64,000 bases of DNA from Agaricus subrufescens (GCA_029945375.1 JAQOTE010000018.1:88166-152165), one strand, 5' to 3'. Positions 1-11,363 are shown, counted from the first letter of the stretch. A program made the numbers and translations. Notes: generated from the letters alone by a model not told the origin.

Positions 1-2
1 AT

Positions 3-398
3 CTTCATCCGAGTACCGTTACACATATTTTCGACGTTCTCTGTTCACGTCGTATCCGCCCTGCGACCCTCGTTATACCCACCCCTGACTGTTTACTCCC
101 CGATATGCCTTTCTATTCGACATCAGATCAGTCTTCTTTACCTCGGCCACTCACCTCTTCATCCACGTCTAGTGTTGCACTTAAACCACACCCACCTAAT
201 ACAGAAAACGCAACTGACTATTTTGCCAACGCTGTTGTTGATAGTTGTTATTGGTCCTCTAATCCCTGGCTTGAAGAAGCGACTATCACACTCAGGAAGT
301 CTCGATATGTTACTCATATCGAGGAGCGAGAGAAGAAGATTGAAAAGAAGTTGAAGGAGAGCGGGCTTAATTTAGATGTTGTTACCGGTTGGACGTGA
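3..398 (+). CDS. F-box/LRR-type protein, C-terminal part only (cut by window edge)
   Basis: The reading frame is open from base 3 to the stop at 396-398. It aligns with the C-terminal third of the complete F-box gene at 3807-5471: both carry an HIxDxLxSRxIRP segment, a Ser/Thr/Pro-rich linker, then VVDxxYWS, LEEAxIT and a KxxGLNLxVV end. No start codon belongs to it here; the Met at 105 is internal. In complete family members this region follows the leucine-rich part, so the F-box lies upstream outside the window. It is probably the third F-box gene of the first 7 kb. Whether the gene is intact cannot be judged from this piece. Confidence 0.6.
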   Translation, partial: LHPSTVTHIFDVLCSRRIRPATLVIPTPDCLLPDMPFYSTSDQSSLPRPLTSSSTSSVALKPHPPNTENATDYFANAVVDSCYWSSNPWLEEATITLRKSRYVTHIEEREKKIEKKLKESGLNLDVVTGWT

Positions 399-1332
399 TT
401 ACTGTCAAGGAGTGGTTTTATTTGTTATGTATCAGTCTCAATAAGCTCATGTTGCTTGATTTATGCTACTACCTGACGACTCAAAGTTGGCTCTTACCAT
501 ATACGATGAGCAAGGTGGAATTGCCCATAGGCTCATAATCACAGGGTACGTGTAACACGCCTATTGATTAATTTCTTAGATCAGTTCTGATATCCGTCTT
601 AAGTCTTTGTTAACTCCGATTTTGGAACCCGAAATTAAACATAGTTAGCTCACCATCAAGTTGACTTGACAGCGTATGTAGACCTACTGTGAATGATACT
701 ATTCTATATTTGCGGAGAATCACATCTCTTAGGTACACTTGGAGCAGTTGGAGCTCTACTCAGAAAAGCGGTGTAGCAAATGATGTAGTACATGAGATCA
801 CAGGCCTGTGCTCGTATTTCCACAACACTAGTTTACTACCACACACAGGCCAATGGACATACACCAAGATCAAAACACTTAGTCTTGCTCTGGTAGATCG
901 CAAGTGGATCTGGGTTTGGTGATTACTTTTTGCTTATATACATGGGAAGTACCAATCGCCTTCTGGCGTTTATCATACTTTTATTCAGACTTAAATGATA
1001 TTGCGCGGTTAGTGAATTGTTGACCTTGAGAGTTTCTGGCCAGCCTTGTAATAGCTCAGTATGAAACTCCGTCATATTGTGCAACTGCGGAGTATAGCAG
1101 TACAGAGTCAAAGAATAATAGAACAAGTTAAAAATAAGCAAACTCGTTGGTGCTTGTTTCAGCCCCTGTATCATCATGATCAGTTTGTTGGTGCTAGTAA
1201 CTGTCTCTTGATAGGGCCCTTTATAATCTCTGGCATAGGCGTTTTGAACCCTGTTTCCCCTCTCTTCGCTCTCCTTGTTCCCACTGAATCCAATAAGACT
1301 TGCGATTTACATCCTACCATCCTACCTCCTGA
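399..1332. other. Intergenic, with N-terminal remnant of TM-A at its 3' end
   Basis: No gene is recognised up to about 1240. From about 1275 to 1332, in the frame one base before that of TM-A, the translation resembles the first hydrophobic segment of TM-C and TM-B. It looks like former coding sequence now separated from the TM-A frame by a TGA directly before its ATG. Confidence 0.4.
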
Positions 1333-3354
1333 ATGGGAAATTCACCTCCGTATTTCATATCCCTCACTCTGCGGAAAATCGCACTACGCTTGATTATTTT
1401 AAGCAGTTTATTCTCATTCATATTAAATGTGATAATTCTGGAGAGAATCCTTCAATGGCCTGATTACTTGGCAGGTGGTGAGGTTATAGGACTTTCTCTA
1501 ATCCCCATCTCAGTCTGGCTGCACCATATTCTTAGGTCAGTTACTGATCATTTACAAGGTGTAAGTCCCTTGTAGGCTGATCGTCCCTACTTTCCTTTCC
1601 TTTTTCTTGCAGACTTTGGCCAAGAGAAATATGGACAGTCAAGTCCGATTTGATATACTCTGCCATCGAACTCGGTTTTGGTGAGTCTGAACAAACCAGC
1701 TAAAGTTTTTCCTTTTCTTAAAGACTAAGTTTTCCTACATTTCAGTCACAGGGTACCTAATTTGCGAGATCATACTACTCAACACATCCGATCATGGTGA
1801 CATCATGATGTGCATTTTTGCATTAACGATCTTCTGGCTTTCCATTTTTGCTTCATTTATTTTCACAATCTGGAACCTTCGTACTTCGCAGTACCGGTAC
1901 ATCCATTCAACCTATTATTTCATAGAAAACCACGATACAAGAGACCCAAACCTGGGGAAATGGACCCTTTTGTTTGGAGAGAACACTCTCAAGAAGCGAT
2001 TTGCGTGAGTATTCTTGTTACTGTTTTTTTTTTTGTGAAACAGCTGTATCTTTTTTCTAGAACAGATCAAATGTTTGTTAGAGGACTCAGAGCCGCACTG
2101 GGCATCATCTGTCTTATTGCAATGATAACGCTTGCACATTTGATTTTGATCATTCAGCCAAGAGAACAGGAAATTTATTTCCAAAAGATGAGTGATGGAA
2201 AGGATCCTAGGTATGATGTTGGGAATGTGACATTGCGGGTGTTTTTGGTAGGTCTAGTGCTCTCTTACCAATATATAACAAAGTCTCATTCTTAAATGAT
2301 GATGACGTTAATAGCAGATTGGAGTACGAGATTCAGAAGCCTTTCTACTTCCAGAATTAATCGATCTGGACGTCTCATGGACACCCGAAACACAGCAAAG
2401 TATGTTGTCAATGAAGGTATATTATCGAAGACTAAACATACCTCCCTCATAGTATCTTGCAATAACTCAGGGATCCGATTTGTGAATAGAGTTACTTGCA
2501 ACGTACAATCCCCTTTCTCTCAACCTCCACCCGACAATCTTATCATCAAAGTCAATTATACCCGTGCTTTAGAAGAGTATCCCATACCGTCACTTCGGAC
2601 TGGAGTGAATTTATGTTTCAATGACGCAAATCTCTTTGGAGATAACGGTGGTCTCACACCACCGATACAACTATATCCCGGTTTTCATCTCTTCGGGACC
2701 ACGTATTACTCATACCTTGACACCTATGCAAATTCCAGAGATCCAACATTCGGAATACCTCATGTTCGTTTTCTAAATAACTTATTCTACTTATTTTACT
2801 GATCGAATAATTGCACAGTATCATCGAGATTTGCTCTTACACGTCCAGGCTCTTATTCCAGACCCCAACTTCACAGATTCGAGCTCAGACAATACTACGG
2901 CTACCTTAAGATTAACATATCAAGGTGGTATATACGCTGTACAATCTAGCTATATCGTTCATACGGAAAAATCCAGTACCTCAGTACTTAGCGGTTTTGC
3001 TTTACTTGGAGGTATTTGGACATTCATTAATGGACTTTTTGCAACGGTATTTGGATGTAGCCTACTTTTGGTGCTTTTCGGTAAGGAGTTTTTCAAGCTC
3101 TACCGTTTTCATGCCTACTGATTTTGAATACAGGTATAAAACCATTATCGATATATGGCGTAGTTCATCTTTTCCAACGTCGAAGGTCCCTAGTAGATGG
3201 CGGATATACTCTTTCAGCAGATGAACAAACTCGGACCATTGGCGTGCTACGGGAGCATCTCCTTGACGATGATCATGCTGACATTCCTGCCGGGGAATTT
3301 CTAGGGAACAAAGATCGAGATGAAGAGGAGCGTAAACCTCATGACATCATTTAG
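1333..3354 (+). CDS. TM-A: multi-pass membrane protein of an uncharacterised Agaricomycete family
   Basis: Eight exons fit: 1333-1535, 1613-1680, 1746-2004, 2061-2247, 2318-2399, 2453-2763, 2819-3080 and 3134-3354, giving 530 aa with all junctions in phase. Exons 2, 4 and 7 have exactly the same lengths (68, 187, 262 bp) as in the paralogue TM-B at 7557, which supports the model. The protein has about five hydrophobic helices in the first 230 residues, a loop of about 200 residues with conserved GNVTLRV, VNYTRALE and QLYPGFHLFGT stretches, a helix containing FALLGGIWTFINGLFATVFG, and a charged tail with HLFQRRRSLVDGG and VLREHLLDD. I know no function for the family. The loop is probably extracellular and the tail cytoplasmic. 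The ATG at 1333 follows an in-frame TGA, and the upstream homology in another frame suggests the original N terminus has been lost. Confidence 0.7.
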
Positions 3355-3806
3355 CAGCGAACGTGTTCTCTTAATCTCTAGACCCCTTTTGTACGACATC
3401 AACTCAAAGATGTCATGAGTGTATATCCAGTTCCTTTGGTGTAGACAAAAATCGAATCTAGTACTTTGATTTGCGACCGTCTGGTCAACTAACTTCTATT
3501 CTTCTTATAGTCAAAGTCGCTCCTCTAACGATATACTTACTATAACTCTGAACATCTAGGTTAAACTTATCTCGTATCCAAGTTTGATTGTCCAGTCAAC
3601 ACCTACCCCATCGATTGTCCTCAATGCGGGTCATTGATGTGTTAGCGAAGACATCCCAACAAGCGATGACCACTAATGTGGACAGAATAAACGCGAATTG
3701 GGCTCTCGCAAGACAGCAGCAGCTGTCCCACACAGCTCTCAATGCGCAGCAGGAGACCGTGTGAATTTTTGCTTCTTCATGTGAGAAAACGCAGGGAGGA
3801 ATACTC
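3355..3806. other. Intergenic, no gene seen
   Basis: This holds the 3' flank of TM-A and the probable promoter of the F-box gene at 3807. I see no conserved coding, no RNA gene and no clear TATA box. Confidence 0.5.
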
Positions 3807-5471
3807 ATGAATCCCCATTCTATTCCTGAGGACAGCCTGTTCACGTACGCAGGAGGTTCTGCAGTCAAGGATGCGCTGCCGGCAGGAAGCACCCAGCCAG
3901 AAGCAGCCGCTATCTGGGCTCTGCCACCGGAGATCCTCGCCCTCGTCTTCCGCCGAGCCACTCAAGATCGCCCCCTCACCGTTGGTTCCGTTTCCCGCAG
4001 GAAACGAACTCGCACGTCTCCCCTGGTGCTTGGCTCCGTCTGCTCGCACTGGCGCCAGGTAGCCTGGTCGACGCCTCTGCTCTGGACCTACATCGACCCC
4101 GTTCCCATCCGCCAGAGTATACAACACTCTGACGCTGCCCTCCTCCGCCTCTACTTCAAAAACGCGCATGCTCACCCCGTCTCTCTCCACATAAAGCTTG
4201 ATCGGCTACCCTGCTCCCCCTCTGCCGCATCGGAGGAGGTCATTCGCGCCGCCTTTCTCGAGAATTCTCGTAATATCTGCGCTCTCATACTCAGCTCCAA
4301 GTCATCTCTCGACCAGCAATGGGCTATGCTCAGCCCAAAGGTCGCACAGTCCCACTTCCCCAGACTTCAGCGCCTCCAAATCAGTACCCCCTTTGTTCCC
4401 GTTTCGCGCTTCGATAGCCCCATATTTGCTCATGCTCCAAATCTCTCCCAGGTCTTCTTTTGCAATTATTGCCCCCCGCATGAGACTTTCTGGGAGCAGA
4501 TCACCGTTCTCAAGCTTAGTTCCCTCCCTGTCAACCAGTGTCTCGAGTCCCTCATCCATTGTCACAACCTCGTCGTTTTCAACTGCACCACCCCCCGACC
4601 CTCGAGGGAGTCCATACACTCCGCCATGAATAGACACACCCCGGTCACTTTCCAACACCTCCGCAAGTTCGAGTGGGTAGGCTTGCTAGCAGATTGGGAC
4701 ATCTTTCTCTACACCTATATCCGTCTCCCCAACCTTACCCATCTCATCCTCGGCAATTCTCATCGACTCTCAAGATCCCGGGATTCTACTGTCCCTTCCT
4801 CTGTCACTGGCGCTCAAAATACCGATCCAGATCTTTGGAAATCTTTTCTTCGACATATCAAGAACCTTACTACACTCGAGTGTACAGTCTTTCATTCCGC
4901 ACAAGAATGGTTGGACATTTTCGATATATTTTCCTCGACTGTACATACTCTCCGATTTACCGCATTTAACGATGCGCCGCAGACCATTCGCCTTTTACAA
5001 GCACTTCCGATCCGATATGGAGGTTTTGCCACTAGGAATTACTTCCCGAACTTAAGATCTCTCAGTGTAACCCTCGACCTTTTTCGAGATCGATCAAAAC
5101 ACATCCTCGACATTCTACGCTCACGTTGTATACGCCCTTTCCCCGCCATTTCACCCACTTCCGACGTAGCATCTCTCGATCTCAGTGTGGATTCAGTATC
5201 CAAACGTTCGTCTAGATCTGCCCTGCTGACCTCTCCTTCCACGTCTTCTCTCTTACCCCTACGTCCTGGGGCTGCGAGCGACCATCTCATCAACACCGTT
5301 GTTGATCATGATTATTGGTCTAATAATGTACGACTTGAAGAAGCAATTATCACATGTTGGCCGTTTGGTATTGATTTCGTAGAGGGAGAGAGAGAAATTG
5401 CTAGATCATTAAAGGAGAGAGGATTGAATTTGCGAGTGGTGAAACAGTCCCGTCCTGTGAATTGGTTGTAA
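3807..5471 (+). CDS. F-box-like protein, 554 aa
   Basis: This is one uninterrupted frame from ATG 3807. Residues 37-98 form the basidiomycete F-box-like pattern: WALPPEILALVF, a short insert, then VLGSVCSHWRQVAWSTPLLW. After it comes a long leucine-rich region with repeated PNLxxLxL and LTHLIL motifs, ending in an acidic/basic tail with VVDHDYWS and a KERGLNL motif. Such proteins usually act as substrate adaptors of SCF ubiquitin ligases, binding Skp1 through the F-box and targets through the leucine-rich part; that role is inferred from the family. The ATG is preceded by GGAGGAATACTC, and no in-frame upstream ATG improves the domain. The lack of introns contrasts with neighbours but is common in expanded fungal F-box families. 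The C terminus is homologous to the partial gene at 3-398. Confidence 0.85.
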   Translation: MNPHSIPEDSLFTYAGGSAVKDALPAGSTQPEAAAIWALPPEILALVFRRATQDRPLTVGSVSRRKRTRTSPLVLGSVCSHWRQVAWSTPLLWTYIDPVPIRQSIQHSDAALLRLYFKNAHAHPVSLHIKLDRLPCSPSAASEEVIRAAFLENSRNICALILSSKSSLDQQWAMLSPKVAQSHFPRLQRLQISTPFVPVSRFDSPIFAHAPNLSQVFFCNYCPPHETFWEQITVLKLSSLPVNQCLESLIHCHNLVVFNCTTPRPSRESIHSAMNRHTPVTFQHLRKFEWVGLLADWDIFLYTYIRLPNLTHLILGNSHRLSRSRDSTVPSSVTGAQNTDPDLWKSFLRHIKNLTTLECTVFHSAQEWLDIFDIFSSTVHTLRFTAFNDAPQTIRLLQALPIRYGGFATRNYFPNLRSLSVTLDLFRDRSKHILDILRSRCIRPFPAISPTSDVASLDLSVDSVSKRSSRSALLTSPSTSSLLPLRPGAASDHLINTVVDHDYWSNNVRLEEAIITCWPFGIDFVEGEREIARSLKERGLNLRVVKQSRPVNWL

Positions 5472-5531
5472 ACGAATGTCTCAATGATGACAATGTTTCA
5501 CTAAACTCCTTTTACCATCCCTTTTATCTTG

Positions 5532-6812
5532 ATGTCCTCTATTCCGACTGAACTCTGGAATGAAGTTGTCAAATGTCTCGATGACGAACGGGTTCCGACC
5601 CTTGTTCAACTTTCTCTTGTCTCGAGATACTTCCGATCAATCGCCCAGCCATTACTCTTTCATACTATCAATCATGTCTCTGGAATGTCAGCAAAGACGT
5701 ATAAGAGATTTTGTCGATGCGGAGAGAAGGAATATCGACCTGTTCTCGCTTATGTTCGAGAATTTACCTATGAAGATGACAATAATCATCATTGGTACTC
5801 AAAATCGAGTTGGTGGTGGAAGATTATCTCCCGTTCCCGTTGGTTGAGGAGTCATGCCACGAAGCACGGTTTATATCCTCTCCATCCAGCTGCTTTGCTT
5901 CCGTGCATGATCAACCTCACAAGACTTTCCATTCGGATACGAAATAAAAACCACCTCGCTTCCATGTGTATCGTGCTACGACATTGCACTCACACTTTCC
6001 GATTATCGGTATTCAAATGGGAATTTTCAGCCGGCAGATTGCAAGAGACAGAGAAGGATGCTGTGGTGAGGTTCATTGAAAGGCAGACCAATTTGAAGGA
6101 ACTAGGGATCGGCATGGCTGATATTTTGGTATTTAACCAAGACGAGGGAAGTTTAGGAGAAGTTGAAGAATTGAACACGAGGTGGGGTCAATTGCAGGCA
6201 ATTTTAGCAGCGTCAGAGAGGAAGATGAAGATTAAATCTATTCTCATTTCGAATAGGTTGCGCTCGCAGTGGGATAAAGGAGGGACGGTGGCGGGTTTGA
6301 TTGAACGTCGAGTTCCTCGACTTAGGTATATGTTTCTAAACCTGCGCGATCTTGTTGTTTTGGGACTTGATAATTCGATGGTGAAAGAGAGACTTGTTTT
6401 ATTAGGTGTGTACGTGCCCTGCGGGTGTTCACCGGTGAGTGAAATGACGAAAATATCTCTAATGACGACATATCTGAAATATCGCCCCTGTGCCTTCAAG
6501 TGTAAAATCCAGCATCATCTAACGCAATTCACAAATCTCAAAATACTATCCTTGATCCCTCTTCCGCACAACAAAAACAATCGTAATTGCAATTATAGAT
6601 GGCTGGCAGACACTAGGAATCTATTGGTGCGGAACCTGTTCAACCAGATACGTTCACTCGAGGTGGTGTTTTTGTTAGGGGGTTTCATGGAGGTCTACAT
6701 CGGAAGGAATGAGAGGAGACAGAAGGACGAGGTTTATGGAAGTGATTGTATTAGAGGTTTGATGGAGAAGTGCCGCGAAGTGGTTGTGGAAGACTACACT
6801 GGCCGTTTGTAG
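5532..6812 (+). CDS. F-box protein, short-F-box subfamily, 426 aa
   Basis: This is a single-exon frame. ATG 5532 is used because the in-frame triplet just before it is TTG. Residues 4-45 are a compact F-box (IPTELWNEVV, then LVQLSLVSRYFRSIAQPLLF). They are followed by a family signature YKRFCRCGEKEYRPVLAYVREF that recurs in the genes at 29029-30202 and 57339-58565. The rest is leucine-rich without clear repeats. It is likely a substrate adaptor of an SCF complex. It starts 60 bp after the stop of the previous F-box gene on the same strand, so the two lie in tandem but belong to different subfamilies. The Ser/Arg codon use is more AT-rich than at 3807. Confidence 0.85.
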   Translation: MSSIPTELWNEVVKCLDDERVPTLVQLSLVSRYFRSIAQPLLFHTINHVSGMSAKTYKRFCRCGEKEYRPVLAYVREFTYEDDNNHHWYSKSSWWWKIISRSRWLRSHATKHGLYPLHPAALLPCMINLTRLSIRIRNKNHLASMCIVLRHCTHTFRLSVFKWEFSAGRLQETEKDAVVRFIERQTNLKELGIGMADILVFNQDEGSLGEVEELNTRWGQLQAILAASERKMKIKSILISNRLRSQWDKGGTVAGLIERRVPRLRYMFLNLRDLVVLGLDNSMVKERLVLLGVYVPCGCSPVSEMTKISLMTTYLKYRPCAFKCKIQHHLTQFTNLKILSLIPLPHNKNNRNCNYRWLADTRNLLVRNLFNQIRSLEVVFLLGGFMEVYIGRNERRQKDEVYGSDCIRGLMEKCREVVVEDYTGRL

Positions 6813-7556
6813 AGCATCAAATACTAAGCGAGGGTGTAGTGACCGATTGTCACGCGTGGTGTTACAGTCTTCTCTAGCGACATACAACTCCGTCGACCTT
6901 TGTAACAGTTATCGCGCATTCCGACACCGCGAAAAAATAACGAAGAAATCGGTTCTTATCTCTCCATGACTTTGTTTCATTCAATCACGCGTTTTTGACG
7001 CTTCCCTTCCTTGAAGCACATCATCTAGGGGTGTCACTCCGAGCCACCTTGGTGTCTGACACTGCGCATTGCACAGTCAAGGCAGGGATGTGACTATCAC
7101 CGCATAAGTATACGTGCACAAAGGATATGCCAATATAAATGCAGGTGACGCGTCGAACCTGTCTGGCAGCCGAAAAAGGAGAGGGCAGAGAGGATGTTAC
7201 CTGAACCTTACGACACACGACACCTAGTAGCCAAGAAAGATCTGTTGAGGAAGTTCCGTTGCCCGTACTTGGCTTGGTAGAACCCTTCATATCGGTTGTC
7301 TGTAAGTCGTGTTTGCCTATACCAAACATACGTGAAGGTTGAAAGTGATTTCTAAACAGAATACCATTGATACTCAGTTAGCGTCGAAATACCACGCCTG
7401 TTGCTCGTGGAGTACACATTGTTGCCATGATATGACCAAAGAAGTATTTGACACCTTACTCGTGCGTCGTATCCTTCCCGAATTTCTTACTCCCCAAGCA
7501 AATTCCCTCTACATCCTCCTTTTTACCCTCGTTCCGCTCACATCCACTTGGGCGAT
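6813..7556. other. Intergenic; N-terminal remnant of TM-B at 7432-7556
   Basis: Nothing is recognised from 6813 to 7430. A frame opening with ATG 7432 encodes a hydrophobic segment (SLYILLFTLVPL) matching the start of TM-C, but it ends in TGA at 7558-7560 and is out of frame with the TM-B body. Confidence 0.4.
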
Positions 7557-9597
7557 ATGAGGGAGTACTCAATACCTCGTTTAGTTCCTCTCTTGTTGCG
7601 CAAAATCGTACTACGTGCGATCGTTATCAGCAATATATCCTCCCTTACCATGAACATCGTTTTGGCGAGGTCATTTTTCTCTGCGCCTCTTCGCTTGATG
7701 GGGAGTATATCTCTGGGTCTTTCTATATTATCTACCTTGGTCTTGTTGCACCACATCGGGAGGTGAGCTGCCAATACACCACAAACCACATGTTTCACAA
7801 AGGGCTTATCCTCTCCCCTTACTTTGGTAGGCTTTGGCCAAGAAAGTGGTGGTCTGTCCGGTCCGATCTGATATATTCAACTGTCGAGTCCATGTTTGGT
7901 AAGTCCAACATACTGCCAAAAGTCTCGTTATAAGTCAGAACTTGTATCCTCACGCATTTTAGCCACGGGATACCTCATTATTGAAACAATACTAGTGACC
8001 AAATTTGACAATATACGCTTCATGACAGCCATTGTCGCGTTTTTGTCATTCTGGTTATCTGTTAGCACCTCCTTCGCTTTCGCGATTTGGGATCTTCACG
8101 TCACACATTACTCGACAATTAAGTCCACGTACGACTTTATGGAACACCATCAAGACGTGGTATCGTACTGGACAAAATTAGGAGTTGGTCGTTGGCCTCT
8201 CTTGTTTGGAGACAATACTCTCAAGCGGCGCTTTGGGTTAGTCTTCTGTTTGTTATTTGTATCCTCTTAATTGAAATTGTCTTTGTTTTTTGTTCAGGTT
8301 AGATCGAATGTTGATTAGGGGACCAAGAGCTATAATATCTATCCTCTGCCTTCTTTCGATGATTATACTCGCATATGTTGTTCTAATCATGGAACCAACA
8401 CATCTAGATGGGTACATCCAGACGTCGCTGGCAAATGATGTTGGTAAATATAGACGCGGGAATGTGACGTTGCAAGTAGTTCCAGTAAGCCTAGCTGATC
8501 TTATATCTTACTTTTGACACTAGTTATTGGCCTAGGTGTTTCACACAGAAATCTTATCTCCCGAATTATTTGATCTAGAGGTCACATGGCGACCTGATCC
8601 ACAGCAGGGTACGTCGTGTATCAAAATTCTCGATAATTTAAGCTTGAGCAGAATTTGCGATAGTCGCATGTCGTAGAGTTGACGGAATGAGTCGCGTTAG
8701 TTGCGATGTTCCGTCCCCTCTCTGCGAAAACCCACCAGACAGTTTGATTATCATCGTCAACTATACACGTGCCTTGCAACACTTTTCGATGCCGGCATTG
8801 AAAACGGGTATACACCTGAACTTCAACACTGATGCTCCTGGAGATAACCAAACTGATATCGATATTGTAATGGATACTGTCGCTCTACCCACACAACTAT
8901 ATCCAGGTTTCCACCTCTTTGGGACAACATTCTACTCATTTCGAGACACCTATGCAAACTCGAGGGATTTCGCATTCGGGATACCTCATGTGCGTAGCCA
9001 TCTTACTTTTTCCCAAGAATTCCTATCGCTTGGTTATTAATCTACTGGCGAGGCAGTTTGATCGATATTTGATCGCACACATTCAAGCTCTCATCCCAGA
9101 TCCTGAATACCAGAGTTTATACTTGGACAACGCCACAGCAACATTAAGGTTGACATATCAAGGCAGCTCATTCGCCGTGCAGTCTCAGTATATCGTTCAA
9201 AAAGACCAATCTAGTAGCTCAGTAATTAGTGGTTTTGCATTACTTGGAGGTGCATGGACGTTTATCAATGGTGTCTTTGCGATGGTATTTGGGTGTAGCT
9301 TGCTTCTCGTCCTTTTTGGTAACATATTATTTTCCTCCGGCGTGGCTTTTCCATTTGCTAAATTTTCGTCTAGGTATCAAGCCGCTATCGATGTATGGTC
9401 TAGTCCACCTTTTTCAACGCCAGAGAGCTCTTATAGAGGGCGGATATACACTCTCTGCAGAAGTGCAGAGTCGTACTATTGCTATAATGCGAGAACACCT
9501 TTTTGACGATGACCTTAACCATGATACGGAGGCTAGGGGATATTCTAATGAAAAGGACCAAGACGACGAGAAGAGTGAACTCCGCGGCGCTGTCTAG
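7557..9597 (+). CDS. TM-B: multi-pass membrane protein, paralogue of TM-A
   Basis: The exons are 7557-7762, 7831-7898, 7963-8236, 8298-8484, 8536-8608, 8652-8989, 9057-9318 and 9374-9597, giving 543 aa in continuous phase. Intron positions coincide with TM-A. Shared landmarks are LRKIVLR near the start, LWPRKWWSVRSDLIYST, ATGYLIIET, a helix before IWDLHVTHY, LLFGDNTLKRRFG, VNYTRALQ, QLYPGFHLFGTTFYS, a FALLGGAWTFINGVFAMVFG helix and a REHLFDDD tail. The first conserved hydrophobic stretch lies upstream (7432-7556) in another frame, so either the start has moved to ATG 7557 or an unrecognised splice or frameshift exists. The gene follows the F-box gene at 5532 on the same strand; a similar pairing recurs at 29-32 kb. 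Function is unknown. Confidence 0.7.
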
Positions 9598-9760
9598 TAG
9601 GAACCATATCTTGATCGGATTGACAGCGTGAAGTCTGTCGAATAGCAACATGTTCGAGGTCAATTTCACACCCAGCATCGAAACTTTATTTGTAGAAACA
9701 CTGCGACATTGTTTTAGTGCATACAAAGGGAAACGGATTGACAGAAATCATTATATACAA

Positions 9761-11363
9761 CTATGATCTCTTCGTCATTCCACTAGCACGACTTCTTTCG
9801 TCCGTGCTGGGCTTTGAAGCAGTACCTATGTCTATAATATTATAGGGTTCCATACATAAGCAACTCACAGGGGAGTGATCTAAGGGAGCCGTAACCAGGC
9901 GACCTATTTCATCGTCAAAAGAATACAAGAGGTGATTGCCCCCGAGAGCACCATGAAAGGTACGGTCATACTTTTCAACGTGGTCATAAACCTCCTTTGT
10001 CGGTCCCCATGAATAACCAAACCTACGGAACGTATCTCCCGTACTACAGTAACCTTTATTTAAACCCAGACCATATAAGTGACCATAATATTTGCCCAGA
10101 TAAAGGTCGAAATCAGACAGTTTTTCTAGGGTGGGCTTGTCGGGCTGGGATGCTGGGATTGTGAGTCCGAAGATGCCGTCGAGTGTAGCAATAGCTTGAC
10201 GATAATTCACTCCGTCAAAATATAGGCGTGATATCTCATATTTGCGGTATTCACAACGGAAACAAAGCGACCATATTTTTGTTGCGTGAGACACCACAAG
10301 CCTATATTCGGATGTTGGGGAGTTTACCGGTTCCAGGACGTATAAGCGAACTTTATAGCTGTCCTCTGGATGCTTTTTGTAGACGAGAATTTTATCGTTG
10401 CCGAGGACGTATACATTGGTCTAAGTGATGAGTATTTTATAAAAAAAAAAGTCGTAGTGGGATGCAGCATCACGTACCATGATAGAGAACCTCCGCAAGA
10501 TACACCGGACCAGACGTTTGTTTGTGCAATCATTCCACCAGTACACATCTATCCTCATTTGTATGCACCGCGCAACTATGTGCTCATTAAAAGAGAAGGA
10601 CGAGTCTGAACCTTCGTTCGGCAGAGGCAAGGCCTTTAGATGCTTGGCCCTGAGGGTCCTATTTTTCTGTGGTTTGACCTCCCAGATGTAAAGCCATACA
10701 TCCGATTCGCTTTTCACTTGAATTTCATCCATGAGGCCTTTCAAAAAATGATCCGACGAGAAACTCACAGTCGCATCCAACGAATGCAACAACAAATCCA
10801 GATAGGGGGTCGCTACGTTGCACGACAAAATCAATCTGAGTAATTGAAGAAGTTGGACTACCGGGAATGTTACGGACGCCATCAAAAGGTTCAAGGAGAA
10901 CAGGCATAGGGTTTTTAGAGTCAAGATCCCAGTAATACACTCTACTTTTTTGTGTGCCGCCAAGTAACCATCGTCCGCCTGGGGCAATCTTGATGGTCAT
11001 CATTGGGTAAGGTGGATATCCTGGGCGCTTCATGGACGTATGGACATTTTTCGACAATGGCCAATTGCTATTTGCGATGACGCGTTTTTCAAACCGCCGA
11101 CGAAGTTGGTTAGTAGTGAGAGAGTATAGAGATCGCCGCTTCGAAAACTGGCTCTGAGGGTTTTCTGCCAGGTATTGCGTGGCAAGGCTGAGCCACACAA
11201 CATGAGCATTTACAGCAAGGTCTAGATCTGTGAAGGCCTGAAGGAAGCGTTAGCATGGCACTAGAAGGACCGCGGAACTTACTTGACGAAGAGCACAAAT
11301 GTCATTGTATGTAAGATGAGAAGCAATTTCGGACACGAGCTCAGAAGGCAAGGTCTGGAGCAT
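9761..11363 (-). CDS. F-box protein with propeller-like C-terminal region, about 489 aa
   Basis: It is read from ATG 11363 on the minus strand with exons 11363-11283, 11237-10769, 10737-10478 and 10420-9761. Residues 1-27 (LPSELVSEIASHLTYNDICALRQ) are the F-box core, interrupted by a GTAAGT intron; ALAT-like helix and VVWLSLATQYL follow. The remainder has repeating strand patterns typical of fungal F-box proteins: GGRWLLGGTQKSRVYYWDLD, WLYIWEV, VYVLGNDKILVYK and LYVLEP. Between 10768 and 10738 the frame shifts. Removing 31 bases bounded by GTGAGT and AAG restores it, but 31 bases is extremely short for an intron, so a frameshift (pseudogene or sequence error) is an equal alternative. The role is inferred as a ubiquitin-ligase adaptor. 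The + strand ORFs over this gene are antisense shadows. Confidence 0.65.

Noticed and set aside
3777..4190. Minus-strand ORF of 137 codons under the F-box gene
   Set aside because: It is an antisense shadow of the strongly supported + strand F-box coding sequence.
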